Shown one piece after another: positions 10,491-22,149 of a stretch of DNA of 64,000 bases (its first letter is position 1; each line of letters opens with the position of its first letter). The notes below the pieces were generated by a model, which was given only the letters and a program-made list of their open reading frames with translations, had not been told where the DNA came from and did not search any database. A program made the position numbers and the translations under genes. Source of the stretch: Ryuthela nishihirai (Eukaryota; Arthropoda; Arachnida; Araneae; Heptathelidae); contig JAWZYU010000058.1 of assembly GCA_038380435.1 (NCBI GenBank), forward strand, positions 186,001 to 250,000, read 5' to 3'.

Positions 10491-12050
10491 TGTCGGATAA
10501 TTCAACTATACAAAAGCAGAAAAGGAAAGCTGTCTCTTTTGGATACTAAGATCCAAATTTTAGATCGTCTTGCAATTGAAGAAAGTTCAACGTCCATAGG
10601 TAAATATTTTGGTTTGGACGTAGCTACTGTAAGAACCATCAAGAAAAATGAAGATGCTATTAGGAAACCTGTGCTTTGTGGAACAAAATTGAGCTCTAAG
10701 TCGTCATCGTACAGGAGAGATATTGTAAAAGTGAAGACGGAAAAGACGCTAGTAATGTGGATAGAAGATAACTCGCAAAAAAGAATACCTCTAGACGGAA
10801 ATACTATCAAACAGATGGCATTACGAATATATAAGCAGATACAAGAAATGGTACCAACCACATCAGATAAGTTAAACAAAAAATATGAATTTTCTGCAAG
10901 TATAGGTTGGCTTGCAGGATTTCTTCAAAGATACGCGTTTCACAATGTAAAGATAAAGTTGAATTTGCATCTGCAGATGATCCGGCTGCTAAAGAATTTT
11001 GTCCAAAATTGGCCCAAATCATTGAAGATGGTGGGTACACTCCTGATCCAGTTTGGAATGCAGATGAAACTGGTCTTTTTTTTTTTTGAAAAAAAAAATG
11101 CCGAGTAGAACCTACGTAGCAAAATCACAAAAAACTGTTGCTGGCTTTAAAGCAGCTAAGGATCGCGTGACCTTTCAATTTTGCAGGAACGCATCAGGAT
11201 ATCATATGTTAAAACCGCTGCTCATCAATCGATCCCTAACGCCACGGTCAATGAAAGGTGTAGATTTGAGGAAATGAAAGTTGTTGATTTGAGGAAAGGT
11301 CTTGATTTGAGGAAAAAAATATTGGATGGCAAACAAAAAAGCCTGGGCTACAAAAGAATTTTTAATCAATGGTTCCATAAATGTTTAGTTCTAGAAGTTA
11401 AACGTTATTTCAAGGAAAAAAATTTCGAATTTAAAGTTCTATTGATTATAGACGTATGCGCCTGTCCATTGTGATTATAGACGATGCTATGATTATAGAC
11501 GATGCGCCTGTCCATCGTGTTTCGGAACATCCAAATGTGCAATTTTATTTTCTGCCACCTAATACGACATCCTTAATACAACCACTAGACCAGGGTATAA
11601 TTGCCACATTTAAAACTTACTACGTAAGAAGAACATTCCAATACATTTTGGATAAACTAGATAAGGATAAAACACTAACAGCTATTGATGTGTGGAAGAA
11701 GTTTTCTATTTTAGATTGTATCAGACATGCTGGATTGAAGTTATCAGAATTAAAACAATCAACTTTAAACGCATACTGGAAAGCTATTTCGCCAGAATGT
11801 GTGAAAAGCAAAGATCCTGTACCCCGACTGAATATCCTAAAATCATCACTTTAGTACATGCAGTTGGTGGAGAAAGATTGGATGATTTATCTTTTGCAGA
11901 TATTGATGAATTGCTGGTTGAGAAAGCTCTAGGCGAAGATGAAATAAATCGAAGTTGTCGTTGAGACTCCTGATGAAAAAGAAAAAAGTGACGGCGATGA
12001 AGAGGTGTACAATGAGAGCTTGTGGCGTGAGGAATGTCAGAGACTATAAA
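10491..12050 (+). pseudogene. Pogo/Tigger-type transposase, decayed
   Basis: Pieces in several frames follow the Tigger order. First comes a helix-turn-helix region (DLATVRTIKKNE-like, here DVATVRTIKKNEDAIRK), then the CENP-B-type second DNA-binding region (FLQRYAFHNVK), VWNADETGLF (first catalytic Asp), a LLIID block where the second Asp is followed by a damaged APVHR-type segment, and FLPPNTTSLIQPLDQGIIA, which is diagnostic of the family. A short duplicated stretch near 11,450-11,520 (ATTATAGACGATGC repeated) disrupts the second Asp region, and stops or shifts occur near 10,960, 11,090 and 11,470. It cannot make an active transposase. Cut-and-paste at TA sites is typical of the family. Confidence 0.85.
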
Positions 12051-12272
12051 AAAACGATCCCCGTGCTTTCTTACCCCCTAAAAAAAGGGAAAGTTAATTT
12101 TCTCTTTTTTAGGGCCCTATAGGAAGATAGGCATTTTTTCAAATATACATTTTTATTAGTGTGAGAATAATCTATTAGTCTTGGTTATACCAAGATTGCC
12201 ACAATGTGTAACGGTGGAGATTATTGGAGGCTTAGATTGGTTGAGGCTAATTGTGCACTGCTTCAGTAAGTG

Positions 12273-12375
12273 CTTTTCATATATAACATCTTAAATAATA
12301 TTTAGGATAAAAATTTTAGTTCTCCCTTTCTTAAATATTATCCTAAATATTATTTAAGATGTTATATATGAAAAG
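12273..12375. repeat. Perfect 37-bp inverted repeat
   Basis: Arms 12,273-12,309 and 12,339-12,375 are perfectly complementary, with a 29-base spacer. AT-rich and non-coding, it could be a recent foldback or MITE remnant, or a hairpin RNA source if transcribed. Confidence 0.85.
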
Positions 12376-12429
12376 TAAAATAAACTCTCATTTTTTTATA
12401 GGGCTTCTTCCCCTTGTAAATACACTGTA

Positions 12430-13570
12430 CGACAAATTGCCCCACCAGGAGTGAGGGGATGGGGGTGAAATGTAGCACTCATATAGTAATACATATTGAC
12501 ATACCATGATATAATTTGCAGCCAGTTACAGTGGTTAGATGAGATAATGCATCACAATGTGACTGCCTCAGTAGGTGGTTGCACCGCGTGAACGGCAATA
12601 CAGCGTGACATGGAGTCATACAGTTGACATATATGGTCCTGAGGAATTGCACACCAAGCAGTGTTGACTTGCTCCCATAATTCATTGGGATTCCGTGCCG
12701 GCCGGTGAGAGGATTGCACATGTCGTCCCACAGATTTTCTATTGCGGATAAATCTGGGGATTATTGCTGGCAATGGCAATACTTCAACATGTTGCAAACA
12801 TTGTCTGGAGACCCTAGCAGTGTGTACATGAGCGTTGTCATGCTGGAAAATTGACTGCTGCATGCCTCCCAGGAACAGTAACAAAATGGACTGCGCTATC
12901 GTATTGTGCAGCTTCAGTGTTTCCGTGATGCGGACTATGACCTGCTATCATATCCAATAGCACCCCATGCCATTATGCCGGTCGCAAACAAAAGCTGGAT
13001 CCATCCTCTCACCAGATTGTCACCATCGATCGTCAGCACCAGACAGAAACGGGTTCATCACTAAACACAAGTATTCCATTCGTAACCCCAGTTCGCACGA
13101 CTTCGGCACCAATCCAGACGAGTGCTGCAATGGTTTTCAGTCAATATAACTCTTGCCTAGAGCAGCGGTTCCCAACTTTTTGAAAGCGAAGAACCGCCAT
13201 TTGAATTTTAAAAATATGGCAGACCCCCTTGTGGAGGGATCTGCTGTATTTTTACTGCTTAATCACCTCAAAATTGTATTTCTTGTGGACCCCAAGTTGG
13301 GGACTTCTGGGGTAGAGCACATGTGTGTCTCATGCAGCCTTCGGTTTACCGTTCAGTTTATTATAGGATGTCCATGGCTGCTGACACAGCCCGCCAAATA
13401 TCGCCTGCAGTGCTTTGTGGTGCCGAACGAGCATGGCGAACAATGCACTTATCAAGCTATGTTAGAAGCACCACTCCTTCTGCAACGTACGGCAAACCTT
13501 CATTTTGCCAGTTGCCAAAAGTTCGTGCATCCCGATGAAGATGGGCAGCGACATAACGTGTCATTTTTTG
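12430..13570 (-). pseudogene. Tc1/mariner-type transposase interrupted by a MITE
   Basis: Minus strand. The best block encodes QSIFQHDNAHVHTARVSR, QHVEVLP and NELWEQVNTAWCAIPQDHI, the catalytic and C-terminal part of a Tc1-type transposase (the DNA.PH motif keeps its Asp). Upstream pieces continue to about 13,560 on the far side of a small hAT-like insertion at 13,163-13,309. Frameshifts and the insertion inactivate it. Confidence 0.8.
13163..13309. mobile_element. Small hAT-like MITE with target duplication
   Basis: Left end CAGCGGTTCCCAACTTTTTG and right end CCCCAAGTTGGGGACTTCTG are inverted relatives of common hAT ends. Flanks GCCTAGAG (13,155-13,162) and GGGTAGAG (13,310-13,317) fit an 8-bp target duplication with two changes. 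It lies inside the Tc1 copy. Confidence 0.7.
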
Positions 13571-13910
13571 TTCATTTTTTCATTATATTGTATAAGAAAT
13601 ACTGATGAAGGAAACTATAATTTACCGCAACATAACACAGAATGGCGCTGCCGACTGTACATTGAACATGAGTAAGCTACGCCCTCTCCCCATGGGTGCC
13701 CCCTCATTCACGGTTGTTGCTCCTGAAAGCTACAAAAGAGCATCAGTGAAGACAGCTGTTCTATACCACAGCTGAAAGCTGCCAGGTCAAGCCAAAGAGG
13801 TGTGATTAGTGTGGGCTACGCTTCGACTTCCCGGTCCTAAGGGTCGGTTCCAATTAACCCTGAATGACCTTTTTTTTTCCACTGATAATCAAGAGAAAAA
13901 CCTGAATCGA

Positions 13911-14305
13911 GTTGGGTTGTTTTACCTCTGAGTGGCACTTTTTTGCACTCCATGGGCTAAATGGCCAGGTCACATGGACCCCGAAGGCTCAGAGAAGGTT
14001 GGGGAGGGGACCCACTGGAACAGCTGTTGGGAGACAGATGGTAGCCTCCCGTCAAGGCCATCCAGCGTGTTCTTTAACGTGCACGTGTTCTTTAACGTGT
14101 CTCTCCCCGCACAGGGGGACATGGCTTAACGTACCCATCCGACGGACGGCGGCCTTTCCAAGCCCATCGGTGTCCCCTACTGACCGTGAGCAGGACGGGG
14201 AATTTTGCGGAGATAAATCTCAAAGCTGACCCAGCTGGGACTCGAACCTGGGACTTACAGATTACGCGCCTGGCGCGCTACCGACTGAGCCACCCCCGCC
14301 CCAAT
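13911..14305 (-). mobile_element. SINE family A, near full length
   Basis: Contains tail, body and tRNA-like head (reverse complement of box B and box A at about 14,240-14,300). A short tandem duplication of GTTCTTTAACGTG lies at about 14,070-14,100. Confidence 0.85.
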
Positions 14306-14802
14306 CGCCCACCCCGCCCTGAATCGAGAGTAGACACGGTTTTTTCACTTAAAAATATTAGCTCAGACATTATATTTTCGTTTCCTGTCAAAATTTTAGT
14401 TTTAGTTTCTCAATTAAGAGAAATTTTAGAAACTTTACGTGCTGTCAGCCCCGTAAGTGGCAAAAGACGCGATGCCATTCATAAAAACCATTTTGTACTA
14501 TTTCAAGGGGCCCTCATGTATGATTTTCACTTAGTCTCCCTAGCTCTACAGCCGCCACTGCGTCTGTGGAACTTTTTAAATATGCTCTTAATAGGAAAAT
14601 GCGACTGAAGATGAAGATCAAAATCAAATCCTTTTAAAACTCGATTTTCAACAATATTCTTTCAGTAGAGAGCTAAAGTAGCCGGAATATTTAACAATAT
14701 ATTTTTATAACAATCATTCATAATTGCTCTTGTGTAGCTTTCAGAAGCAACACCCGTGAGTGAAGGGGCACTTAAGGGGAGAGGGTATAGCTTAAATTTT
14801 TT

Positions 14803-14990
14803 TAAAATTAAATACCCCCTCAAGCAGATGCTTGCCACAGAGGTCTGACAGGAGCCTGTCAGTTTAAATGTTATAGTAGGTCTGTGAGGATGGCAGGACC
14901 TCAACAGCAAAACAACACATACATCCATGCCTTACCCAGGTCCCTTAGATCAGTAGTCAAGCGTGCTAACCACTCAGCTACTTACTCATG
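14803..14990 (-). mobile_element. SINE family B
   Basis: Runs from the 3' CCCCCTCAAGCAG end to the tRNA-like head (GCGTGCTAACCACTCAGC). The box B region is partly lost. It lies within the 1.5-kb inverted-repeat element. Confidence 0.75.
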
Positions 14991-15082
14991 TTAAATATAC
15001 TTAAATATACAGTCGGAAGTGCCATTCTGTTATGTTGCAGTAAACTATAGTTTCCTACATCAGTATTTCTCATAAGAGAAAA

Positions 15083-15225
15083 AAGCTGTTCGCCACAGAG
15101 GTCTGAGAGGAAGGCAGGACCTCAGCAGAAAAACGACACATACAGGAGTAACAACCCGTCTTGCACGGGGTTCGAACCCGGGTCCCTTAGATCAATAACC
15201 AAGCGCGCTAATCACTCATATAATG
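15083..15225 (-). mobile_element. SINE family B, truncated
   Basis: From AGCTGTTCGCCACAGAGG through GGGGTTCGAACCCGGGTCCC (box B on the minus strand) to GCGCGCTAATCACTCA. It abuts the right arm of the 1.5-kb element. Confidence 0.75.
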
Positions 15226-15229
15226 AAAA

Positions 15230-16515
15230 ATATCCAGACACTCGCTCATCCACAATTTTGCTTAATTACTGAAATAATCATTACGCAAAAATTCTTAAAT
15301 ACATCTCTTATTAAATTGCTTAAAACAACAGTTATCAAATTTTAATATCTGTGGTAATAATAATAATTCTTATGAAACATTACTGTTGTGAAAAAATGAG
15401 ATTTAAGTAGATTTCGCTGTGATCTGTATCTTCAGCAAATTTTTCATTGATGAAACATGGAAATTTTAATGTATTTTGGTTGGGCATTATATAAAAGCAC
15501 ATTTTTTTTACGAATGTAGAAAAAAATTATTATACTTTTTTTTGTATAACTTTTTTTTCATTATGTTTAGTATTCTGGGAAACTGGCTAATAACAGAAGA
15601 TATCAACTTATCTAGCTATGGTCAAGAGAGTACCATCATCGTTCTAATTTTGCAGTAATTTAGGAAACTAATCAGAGCAGACTTGAACCAAAAAGAATGA
15701 AGAAGGGATATTATATTTACAATATATATTATCCAATCATTAGAAAATGTACATTTTTATTTACATCTCATTAATTCGGAAATTACAGTATTTTCCAGCA
15801 TCGAAGAAACCTATTTAGTGAGGAATATTAAAGAGGGTATTTCATTTATGCTACTTTTATTTCAACGAGTAGTGTGGCCAGAATTTTTATAAGTGATAAT
15901 GAGTTTGAAAATTTTGATAATGCATATTGATGAACTAATGATTTCTTAGCAATAAAGTTTCTCCAAGAATGTGCGTGTGGGTGTCTTAACTCGATTTTGG
16001 TTATGCTACTGATTCTAACTAACATGGAACACATTACTTCTGCTTATGTGGAATAAATTTAATGGAAGAAATTTGGAACATTAAACATCACTTTTGCTTA
16101 AAAAGTGGACTGGTGCTCTTAAAAACACCGATACAAACATCAAATTTTCAAAAGAAAAAACCATTTTAATATTACAGACACTCAACACATTGGGGCAAAA
16201 TCCATTAATATAAATAAAAAAAAACACTCAATAAAAAATTAATCATTTAGTAATCCTAAAAAAAAATCATCAGTGCAATCCTTCTTACCAAGATGTGAGC
16301 TTTGCAATGGTTATTACCAATAACTGGTATAGTTATTATATATAAAATCATTTCACTTTGCTTTTTTTTTAGGAGGTTTTCTCTTAAAAGTTTGTCTTGC
16401 ATGGCAAAAAATACAATAATAAAAAAAAAAACGAATAATTTACAGTTAGGAACTTGGGAAAGCAATAAATAACTGAGAAACTCATCATATAAACTTTGCT
16501 GCTGAAAAATTTTTA
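15230..16515. other. No recognisable gene
   Basis: Very AT-rich non-coding sequence with homopolymer runs; no domain, RNA gene or clear repeat was seen. Confidence 0.5.
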
Positions 16516-16519
16516 TTTC

Positions 16520-16650
16520 GAATATTAAATATAAAGTATGTAAGTTTATATCTAATCTGGAAATTATATTTCCATGCAATGTTATTTGAATGCAAAAAGA
16601 ACAAAACAATAATTATGGCTTTTTTTGAAATAGTCCACAGTTGTGATTAT
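16520..16650 (+). repeat. Left arm of an inverted repeat around 17 kb
   Basis: Nearly perfect reverse complement of 17,398-17,530; shared landmarks are AAGTATGTAAGTTTATATCT and TTTGAAATAGTCCACAG. The spacer is about 750 bp. Confidence 0.8.
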
Positions 16651-17159
16651 AAAGAAACTGTACATAAAATTGGAAATCAGGCCTTTAAGTAGATTTTAAA
16701 AAATTTAGCGAGCAATGGCAGAACAAATTGAACTACCATTCTCGTACATAATTTATTCACTGTTTTCGAGGTCTTCAATAATTTTTTTTCCAGACATGCA
16801 CTATACATGTTTCATATTATTATCACTTCAATTTCTATTTTTAATATTCTCAAAAGTGCTCAATTTCAAATATTTTCAAAAGTGGAGACCCTATGCCACC
16901 CCCTAGATCCAGTCTTGTCATAAATTATATTACAAATTATCAATAATTATTGAATTTAAGATAAGGTTAAATGAGAATAGTTATCCTTTGAGAGTAATTA
17001 CTTTTTGATGGAAGTTTTTATGTCACAAATTTTACTTTCATTATATATATAAATTTTTGAATATATGGACATAAGTTCAGAAAGAATATTTATCTTTTCA
17101 TACATCAGTTTGTGATGCAAGTTTTTATATTACAATTTTAATGTAATTATTATAAATGT

Positions 17160-17660
17160 GTTTAAAAACCCTGTGCTGCAACACTTATATACATATGCTG
17201 TCTATTGGAAATGAATTCTACGATGTTGAGCAAGCCTGCTTCGTTGTGTAAAAGATTTAGTACAAATACCACAGGAAATGGTCGATACCCTGTGTGAATG
17301 AACTCATGCTTTTGTAAAATATATTTTCGTGCAACAGTAAGAACATTTATGAGGCCTTTCTCTAGTATGGGTGAGCAAATGTTCCTTGAGATCAGTTTCT
17401 TTATAATCACAACTGTGGACTATTTCAAAAAAAGCCATAATTATTGTTTTGTTGTTTTTGCATTCAAATAACATTGCATGGAAATATAATTTCCAGATTA
17501 GATATAAACTTACATACTTTATATTTAATAATAGTCAGTAGAATAAAGACAAAAATGACAGCTATAACGACGACCACGGCCTTCTATATGGTGGCTTTTC
17601 TTGTGCCATGGGAGAGCAGTGACTGAGGAATGTCTCTTTTGCAGATGTTGCATTCATAAG
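17160..17660 (-). pseudogene. C2H2 zinc-finger gene remnant
   Basis: Read across three frames on the minus strand. An upstream piece near 17,600-17,660 gives YECNICKRDI. After an interruption by the inverted-repeat arm come LKEHLLTHTRERPHKCSYC, then HEFIHTGYRPFP (a TGEKPF-type linker), then CGICTKSFTQRSRL and a HRRIH ending before a stop near 17,200. At least two frameshifts and an inserted arm show it is dead. These proteins normally bind DNA; the target is unknown. Confidence 0.65.
17398..17530 (-). repeat. Right arm of the 17-kb inverted repeat
   Basis: Reverse complement of 16,520-16,650. It splits the zinc-finger remnant, so the duplication came after that gene had arrived. Confidence 0.8.
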
Positions 17661-17664
17661 TGAA

Positions 17665-18396
17665 TATTTAGCTTTTGAAAGGGAAAAAGAATATGTTAAG
17701 ATTGTATTAACTTATAATACATTAATAATTAAATCAACAACTTTCATATTTTTACAGAAATTTTCAAAATATGGTAAAGGTAAACAATCACAGAGCACAA
17801 ATGACTCAATGTTTATACGTACATTACGATTCAAAAGTCTGCACAAGTTCACTGAAATAAGTAAAACTCCTTCTTTTTCTTTCGGGGCGGGATGCTTAGG
17901 GATCGTGATTTGAGGTCACCCTCGATACTGTAAACATCAAAGCTTTAATTTGAGATATAACTCGTTCGGGTTGACCCCAGCTCAATTTTCTTCCCGTTTG
18001 GAAAAGAAAAGATAGGAGTGGGTATACAAAAAACTAAATAGCCTACGACGGTCCTCACGTGAAAAGCTTCCTTTGACATCTGACTTGTAAATGTGGGTCA
18101 TTGCGTTTGAAAGATAGAGTAGAACGATTTACACATTTCTTCTTTTTTTAGGGGGAGGGAAAGAAAACACAGGGACTATTATTTTATATACTATAATGAA
18201 CATCATGTCACAAGATTTACTTTAACACACAACATATTACATTCTGACCTCGCACTTGAAAGACAGAGTAGAACAATCCTTCACATATTTGCCCTTTTTT
18301 TGTGTGTGTCTTTGTGTGGGGGAGGAAATACGGGGAAAATGCTTATAACCTGTGGCACTTCCATGTCAACGATTTACATATTTCTTCTTTTTACCT
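17665..18396. other. No recognisable gene
   Basis: AT-rich, non-coding. A loose direct repeat (AAAGATAGAGTAGAACGATTTACACATTTCTTC near 18,110, a related stretch near 18,255 and again near 18,370) suggests an old tandem unit of about 150 bp. Confidence 0.4.
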
Positions 18397-18574
18397 GCGT
18401 GCACGTTAAAGAACACGCTGGATGGTCTTGACGGGAGGCTACCATCTGTCTCCCAACAGCTGTTCCAGTGGGTCCCCTCCCCAAACCTTCTCTGAGCCTT
18501 CGGGGTCCTTGTGACTTGGCCATTTAGCCCATGGTGTGCAAAAAAAGTGCCGCTCAGAGGTAAAACAACCCAAC
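18397..18574 (+). mobile_element. SINE family A, 3' half
   Basis: From CGTGCACGTTAAAGAACACG to the AAAACAACCCAAC tail; the tRNA-like head is absent. Confidence 0.85.
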
Positions 18575-18881
18575 GAACAATTTACTCGTTACTCTCGACC
18601 CTTGTGTTTTGAAGATATTGGAAACATGGAAGATAAATTTTTTACAGCCTATGGCTCTCCCTATGTTGCAAGCTTTCATTTAGCACATAACACGTTAAGC
18701 ATATGGTGGAACAGCTGTCTTAACAAACATAAAAACCAATAAACAAACTGACAAATAACGGGCGAAAAGCAAACTTAAGAACATGATCAAATCGGTTACT
18801 TTAATTTCTCTCCTTTTTTTGATTTTGAAGTTTACATATATTTTAAATCGTAACCAGTTGTTTATCAAATGAAAGATTTTG

Positions 18882-19168
18882 GGTTGGGTTGTTTTACCTC
18901 TGAGCGGCACATTTTTTGCACACCATGGGCTAAATGGCCAGGTCACAAGGACCCCGAAGCTCAGAGAAGATTGGGGGAGGGGACCCACTGGAACAACTGT
19001 TGGGAGACAGATGGTAGCCTCCCGTCAAGGCCATCCAGCGTGTTCTTTAACGTGCACAGGGTATGGCTCTCTCCCGCACACGGGGCCATGGATTAACGTC
19101 CCATCTGACGGACAGCTGCCTTTCCAAGTCCATCGGTGTCCCCTACTGACCGTAGGCAGGGCGGGGAC
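18882..19168 (-). mobile_element. SINE family A without head
   Basis: Tail and body present, ending at GGCAGGGCGGGGA where the head should start. It forms an inverted pair with the copy 300 bp upstream. Confidence 0.85.
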
Positions 19169-19454
19169 AAATGAAAGAATTCACACAATTGCAGTGTCAC
19201 AGATTATAAAAATTTAAAAATTTCTTGTATATAGCCTAAAAGCAAAACAATACCATAGATCATATTATTTTCACTCAATTAATCAGATCTTAAAATGACA
19301 ATATGTTAGCATTTTTCTTTTTTTTAAAGATTGGTACGAGTTACCTGTTACGAAAGGAAAACTCTACCTTTGGAGTCTTTCGAAATTGCTTGCAAGACCC
19401 TTGACAAAAATGTACATTTTGGTTATAGCCAAGGAAACAAACAAATCAACAAAT

Positions 19455-19665
19455 TCTTATACTTTATTACATTTAACTATTTGGTAGATATTTATATATG
19501 AACGGTGTCGGTTTCCTATGTACATACAAACATTAAAATGTAACACTGAATATTGGCAGTCACAGCAAAGCACAGAAATGACTTCTCTGTCATTTCTGCG
19601 ACATATTCTGACTTTCCTCAACAGCTTGGATTTCTGTCTTCACAACTTTTAACAATCGTTTCGGG
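19455..19665 (-). CDS. Possible terminal exon of a host gene
   Basis: On the minus strand a pyrimidine-rich tract ending TTACTTTTGCAG (19,666-19,677) could be a splice acceptor. The exon would continue as PKRLLKVVKTEIQAVEESQ and a few more residues to a TGA at 19,590-19,592, then an untranslated region with AATAAA at about 19,459. The peptide is charged and helix-like, unlike the transposon debris around it. I do not recognise the protein. No upstream exon was identified, and the RTE copy begins about 180 bp away on the upstream side. Confidence 0.35.
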
Positions 19666-19846
19666 CTGCAAAAGTAAATAAAATAATAATGAACAAATAA
19701 GATTTTATTATTTATCATGTAATATAGATTGCTTCTAGTTTTGTTTCTTTTATATTTCGAAGTACTGTCCCCAAAGTATTTCTTTCGCATAGAAGTACAT
19801 AAATAAAAAGAGTTGCCACAATCTACAATTCATAATCAGCGAAGCT

Positions 19847-21465
19847 TTAATGTTTTGTGTGGTAGAAAACGGACAGGTATACAAGGATTGAAGGATAAAC
19901 AAGGTAAGGTTATAGAAGGGGAGGATTTTGTCATGGCTAGGTGGGCTGAGCATTTCAGTGATGTTCCAAACAATGTAGTTAGTTCTACTCCCATTGTTTG
20001 CAATGTTGGCCCTATAACACAATCTGAAGTTATTTTGGCTGTTTCTAAACTTAAACTACATAAAACCCCAGGGGTAGATGAAATTACTACCGAAATGCTT
20101 AGAGCTGGGAATGTTTCGGTTACCATTTACCAGAGCTATTGTTCTCCCTATTTTCAAAAAAGGTGATCGCAGTTCTTGTGATAACTATATGGGTATCAGC
20201 CTACTCTCTGTTCCAGGTAAAGTTCTTTCCATGATTATGCTTAATAGAATTAAGAATCTGGTTGACAGTCAATTGCGTGATGAGCAATGTGGATTCAGAA
20301 GTGGTAGGGGATGTGTGGATCAGATATTTTCACTTAGGCAGATTCTTGAGAAATGTTTAGAGTTTCAGAAACCTTTGGTTGCTAGCTTTGTTGATTTCAA
20401 AAAGGCTTTCGACTCTGTTGATCGTCATAATTTGTGGTTGATTGTGAAATCATATGGTATACCTGACAAGTTAGTTAACATAATGAAAGCTCTCTATAAT
20501 AGCAATGAGTCGTGTGTGAGCGTTGGTAAGGCTTGTAGCAATTGGTTTAGCATTACTTCTGGTGTTCGACAAGGGTGCATTTTGTCTCCTTTTCTCTTTA
20601 GCTTGGTTATTGACTATGTTATGCGAAATTCACTTCAAGGGAAAGATTTTGGCCTTAAATGGGCTGGAGATACGAAAATTTCTGATTTAGATTATGCTGA
20701 TGATTTAGCCCTTTTGGCAAATGATGTTGATCTTTCATTCGAGCTGTTGATGAGACTGGTAGTAGAGTAGATTTGGTTATAAACAGAGAGAAAACTAAAG
20801 TGATGAAAATTGGTTAGGCAGGCTGTGATTCAGTTAATCTGAATGGTTGCAGTCTTGAGCAGGTGTCACAGTTTAATTACCTTGGGAGCTATGTAACAGA
20901 TAATGGTGATGTGCGGCATGAGATTAACAGACGAATAGGGATTGCTGCCGGGACTTTTAAGAATTTATGGAGAGTGTGGAGAAATAGGCGTATACACCTG
21001 AAGAATAAAATTAGACTGTATAAGAGTTTGGTTCTTTCTAGGGTTAGTTATGGTAGTGAAACTTGGACACTTTGTAAACAAGATAACAGGAAACTAGATG
21101 CTTTTGAATCCAGATGCTTACGCAGTATCTTGGGCATTAGGTGGTTCATCTTTATAACTAATGATGAGGTTAGGCAAAGGAGTTTGCAACCTCCTTTAAA
21201 CAGCATATTGTGCAGAGAGAGACTCCGTTGGTTTGGCCATGTTGCCCGTATGAATAATTATAGATTGGCGAATAGGGTTATGAACAGTGTCCCTAAAGGC
21301 CTCAGAAAGAAGGGGAGACCTAGGATGCGGTGGGCAGAAAATGTCAAACAGGACCTTGTTAGAATTGGTGTGCAGTGGCCAGATGCAGTAGATGTAGCTC
21401 AGGATAGACTTGCTTGGAGAACTAAATTGCACGGTCTGGTTGGACCTCCGTAGCCCATGGCTGCT

Positions 21466-21467
<2 letters not shown>
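19847..21467 (+). pseudogene. RTE-type non-LTR retrotransposon, RT half, 5'-truncated
   Basis: Starts inside the linker before the RT and runs to the 3' end. It encodes GVDEITTEMLRAG, DEQCGFRSGRGCVDQIF, the motif A block FVDFKKAFDSVDR, GVRQGCILSPFLFSL and the catalytic YADD in DLDYADDLALLAND. The C-terminal thumb and tail include RLRWFGHVARM. Frame breaks occur near 20,125 and at 20,770 (a stop just before INREKTKV). The second is shared with the copy at 63.6 kb. The usual product copies its RNA into genomic DNA; this copy is dead. Confidence 0.9.

Positions 21468-21508
<41 letters not shown>
21468..21508 (+). repeat. (TGA)n 3' tail of the RTE copy
   Basis: A run of about 13 TGA units directly follows the CCCATGGCTGCT end of the element. 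Short tandem 3' tails are typical of RTE-type elements. Read on the other strand, it makes a meaningless poly-His frame. Confidence 0.85.
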
Positions 21509-21605
21509 ATTTTCTGCAGGAACGTAAACAGGATTTAATTGGGGAATGGGTGGGGGGTATCAGAGAATAAAACTCGAGTAGGATTTCCAATTGCTAGAAT
21601 AAAAT

Positions 21606-21770
21606 ATTTATAATATTGCACCAGAAAGGAAAAGTTAAAATGATATTGTACATGGAATATGGAATACGTTTTTATAGCTTTTTTTTTAAATCTATTTTTT
21701 AGCGTAGGACATAAAATATGGAACTAAAATTACACAAAGAAAACTGTGTTGGATTTCAAAGCAGGTAGAC
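21606..21770 (+). repeat. Dispersed repeat, copy 2
   Basis: Partner of 4320-4500; same order of conserved blocks. Confidence 0.55.
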
Positions 21771-22149
21771 AGGTTTCAGATTTCGTATAAGACGATCGGA
21801 TTTTCTGGAGGGTTGGGAACTCGGACCCCTGGTCTTCACCCCCTGGGAACATTCCTTGGTCTTGGTATTAATTTGATGATAAACGATGGAGGTGGAATCC
21901 TGGAATGAGGAGGTGGAATCCTGATATGACATTGCAATATAACTTTTCCTCTCTTTCCTTATTTAAACAGATGTAAATAAAGAATACTGACTTATACTAG
22001 ATATAGAATCAGAGTTGGCCAGGTACTGAACACTTTTGCTGTTGTTAAATGTAACTGCATTCCTTAACTCCACTTTACTACCCATTGGACAACTCTTTTG
22101 CGACATTACTTAACCATATTGATGACTTTGAAGAGAGTCGCTCATCTGC

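Larger units (their letters stand above)
13588..15080. mobile_element. 1.5-kb element with about 82-bp terminal inverted repeats
   Basis: 13,588-13,672 (AGAAATACTGATGAAGGAAA onward, including CGCAACATAACA and GAATGGC) is the reverse complement of about 14,995-15,080 with a few mismatches. Between the arms are a SINE A copy, a SINE B copy and non-coding DNA; no transposase. Confidence 0.6.

Noticed and set aside
12103..12125. TCTTTTTTAGGGCCC as a third histone-type stem-loop
   Set aside because: The 5' half of the stem does not pair with AGGGCC, and it lies after a dead transposase.
21399..21590. Frame with a long histidine run
   Set aside because: It is the antisense reading of the (TGA)n tail of a retrotransposon.
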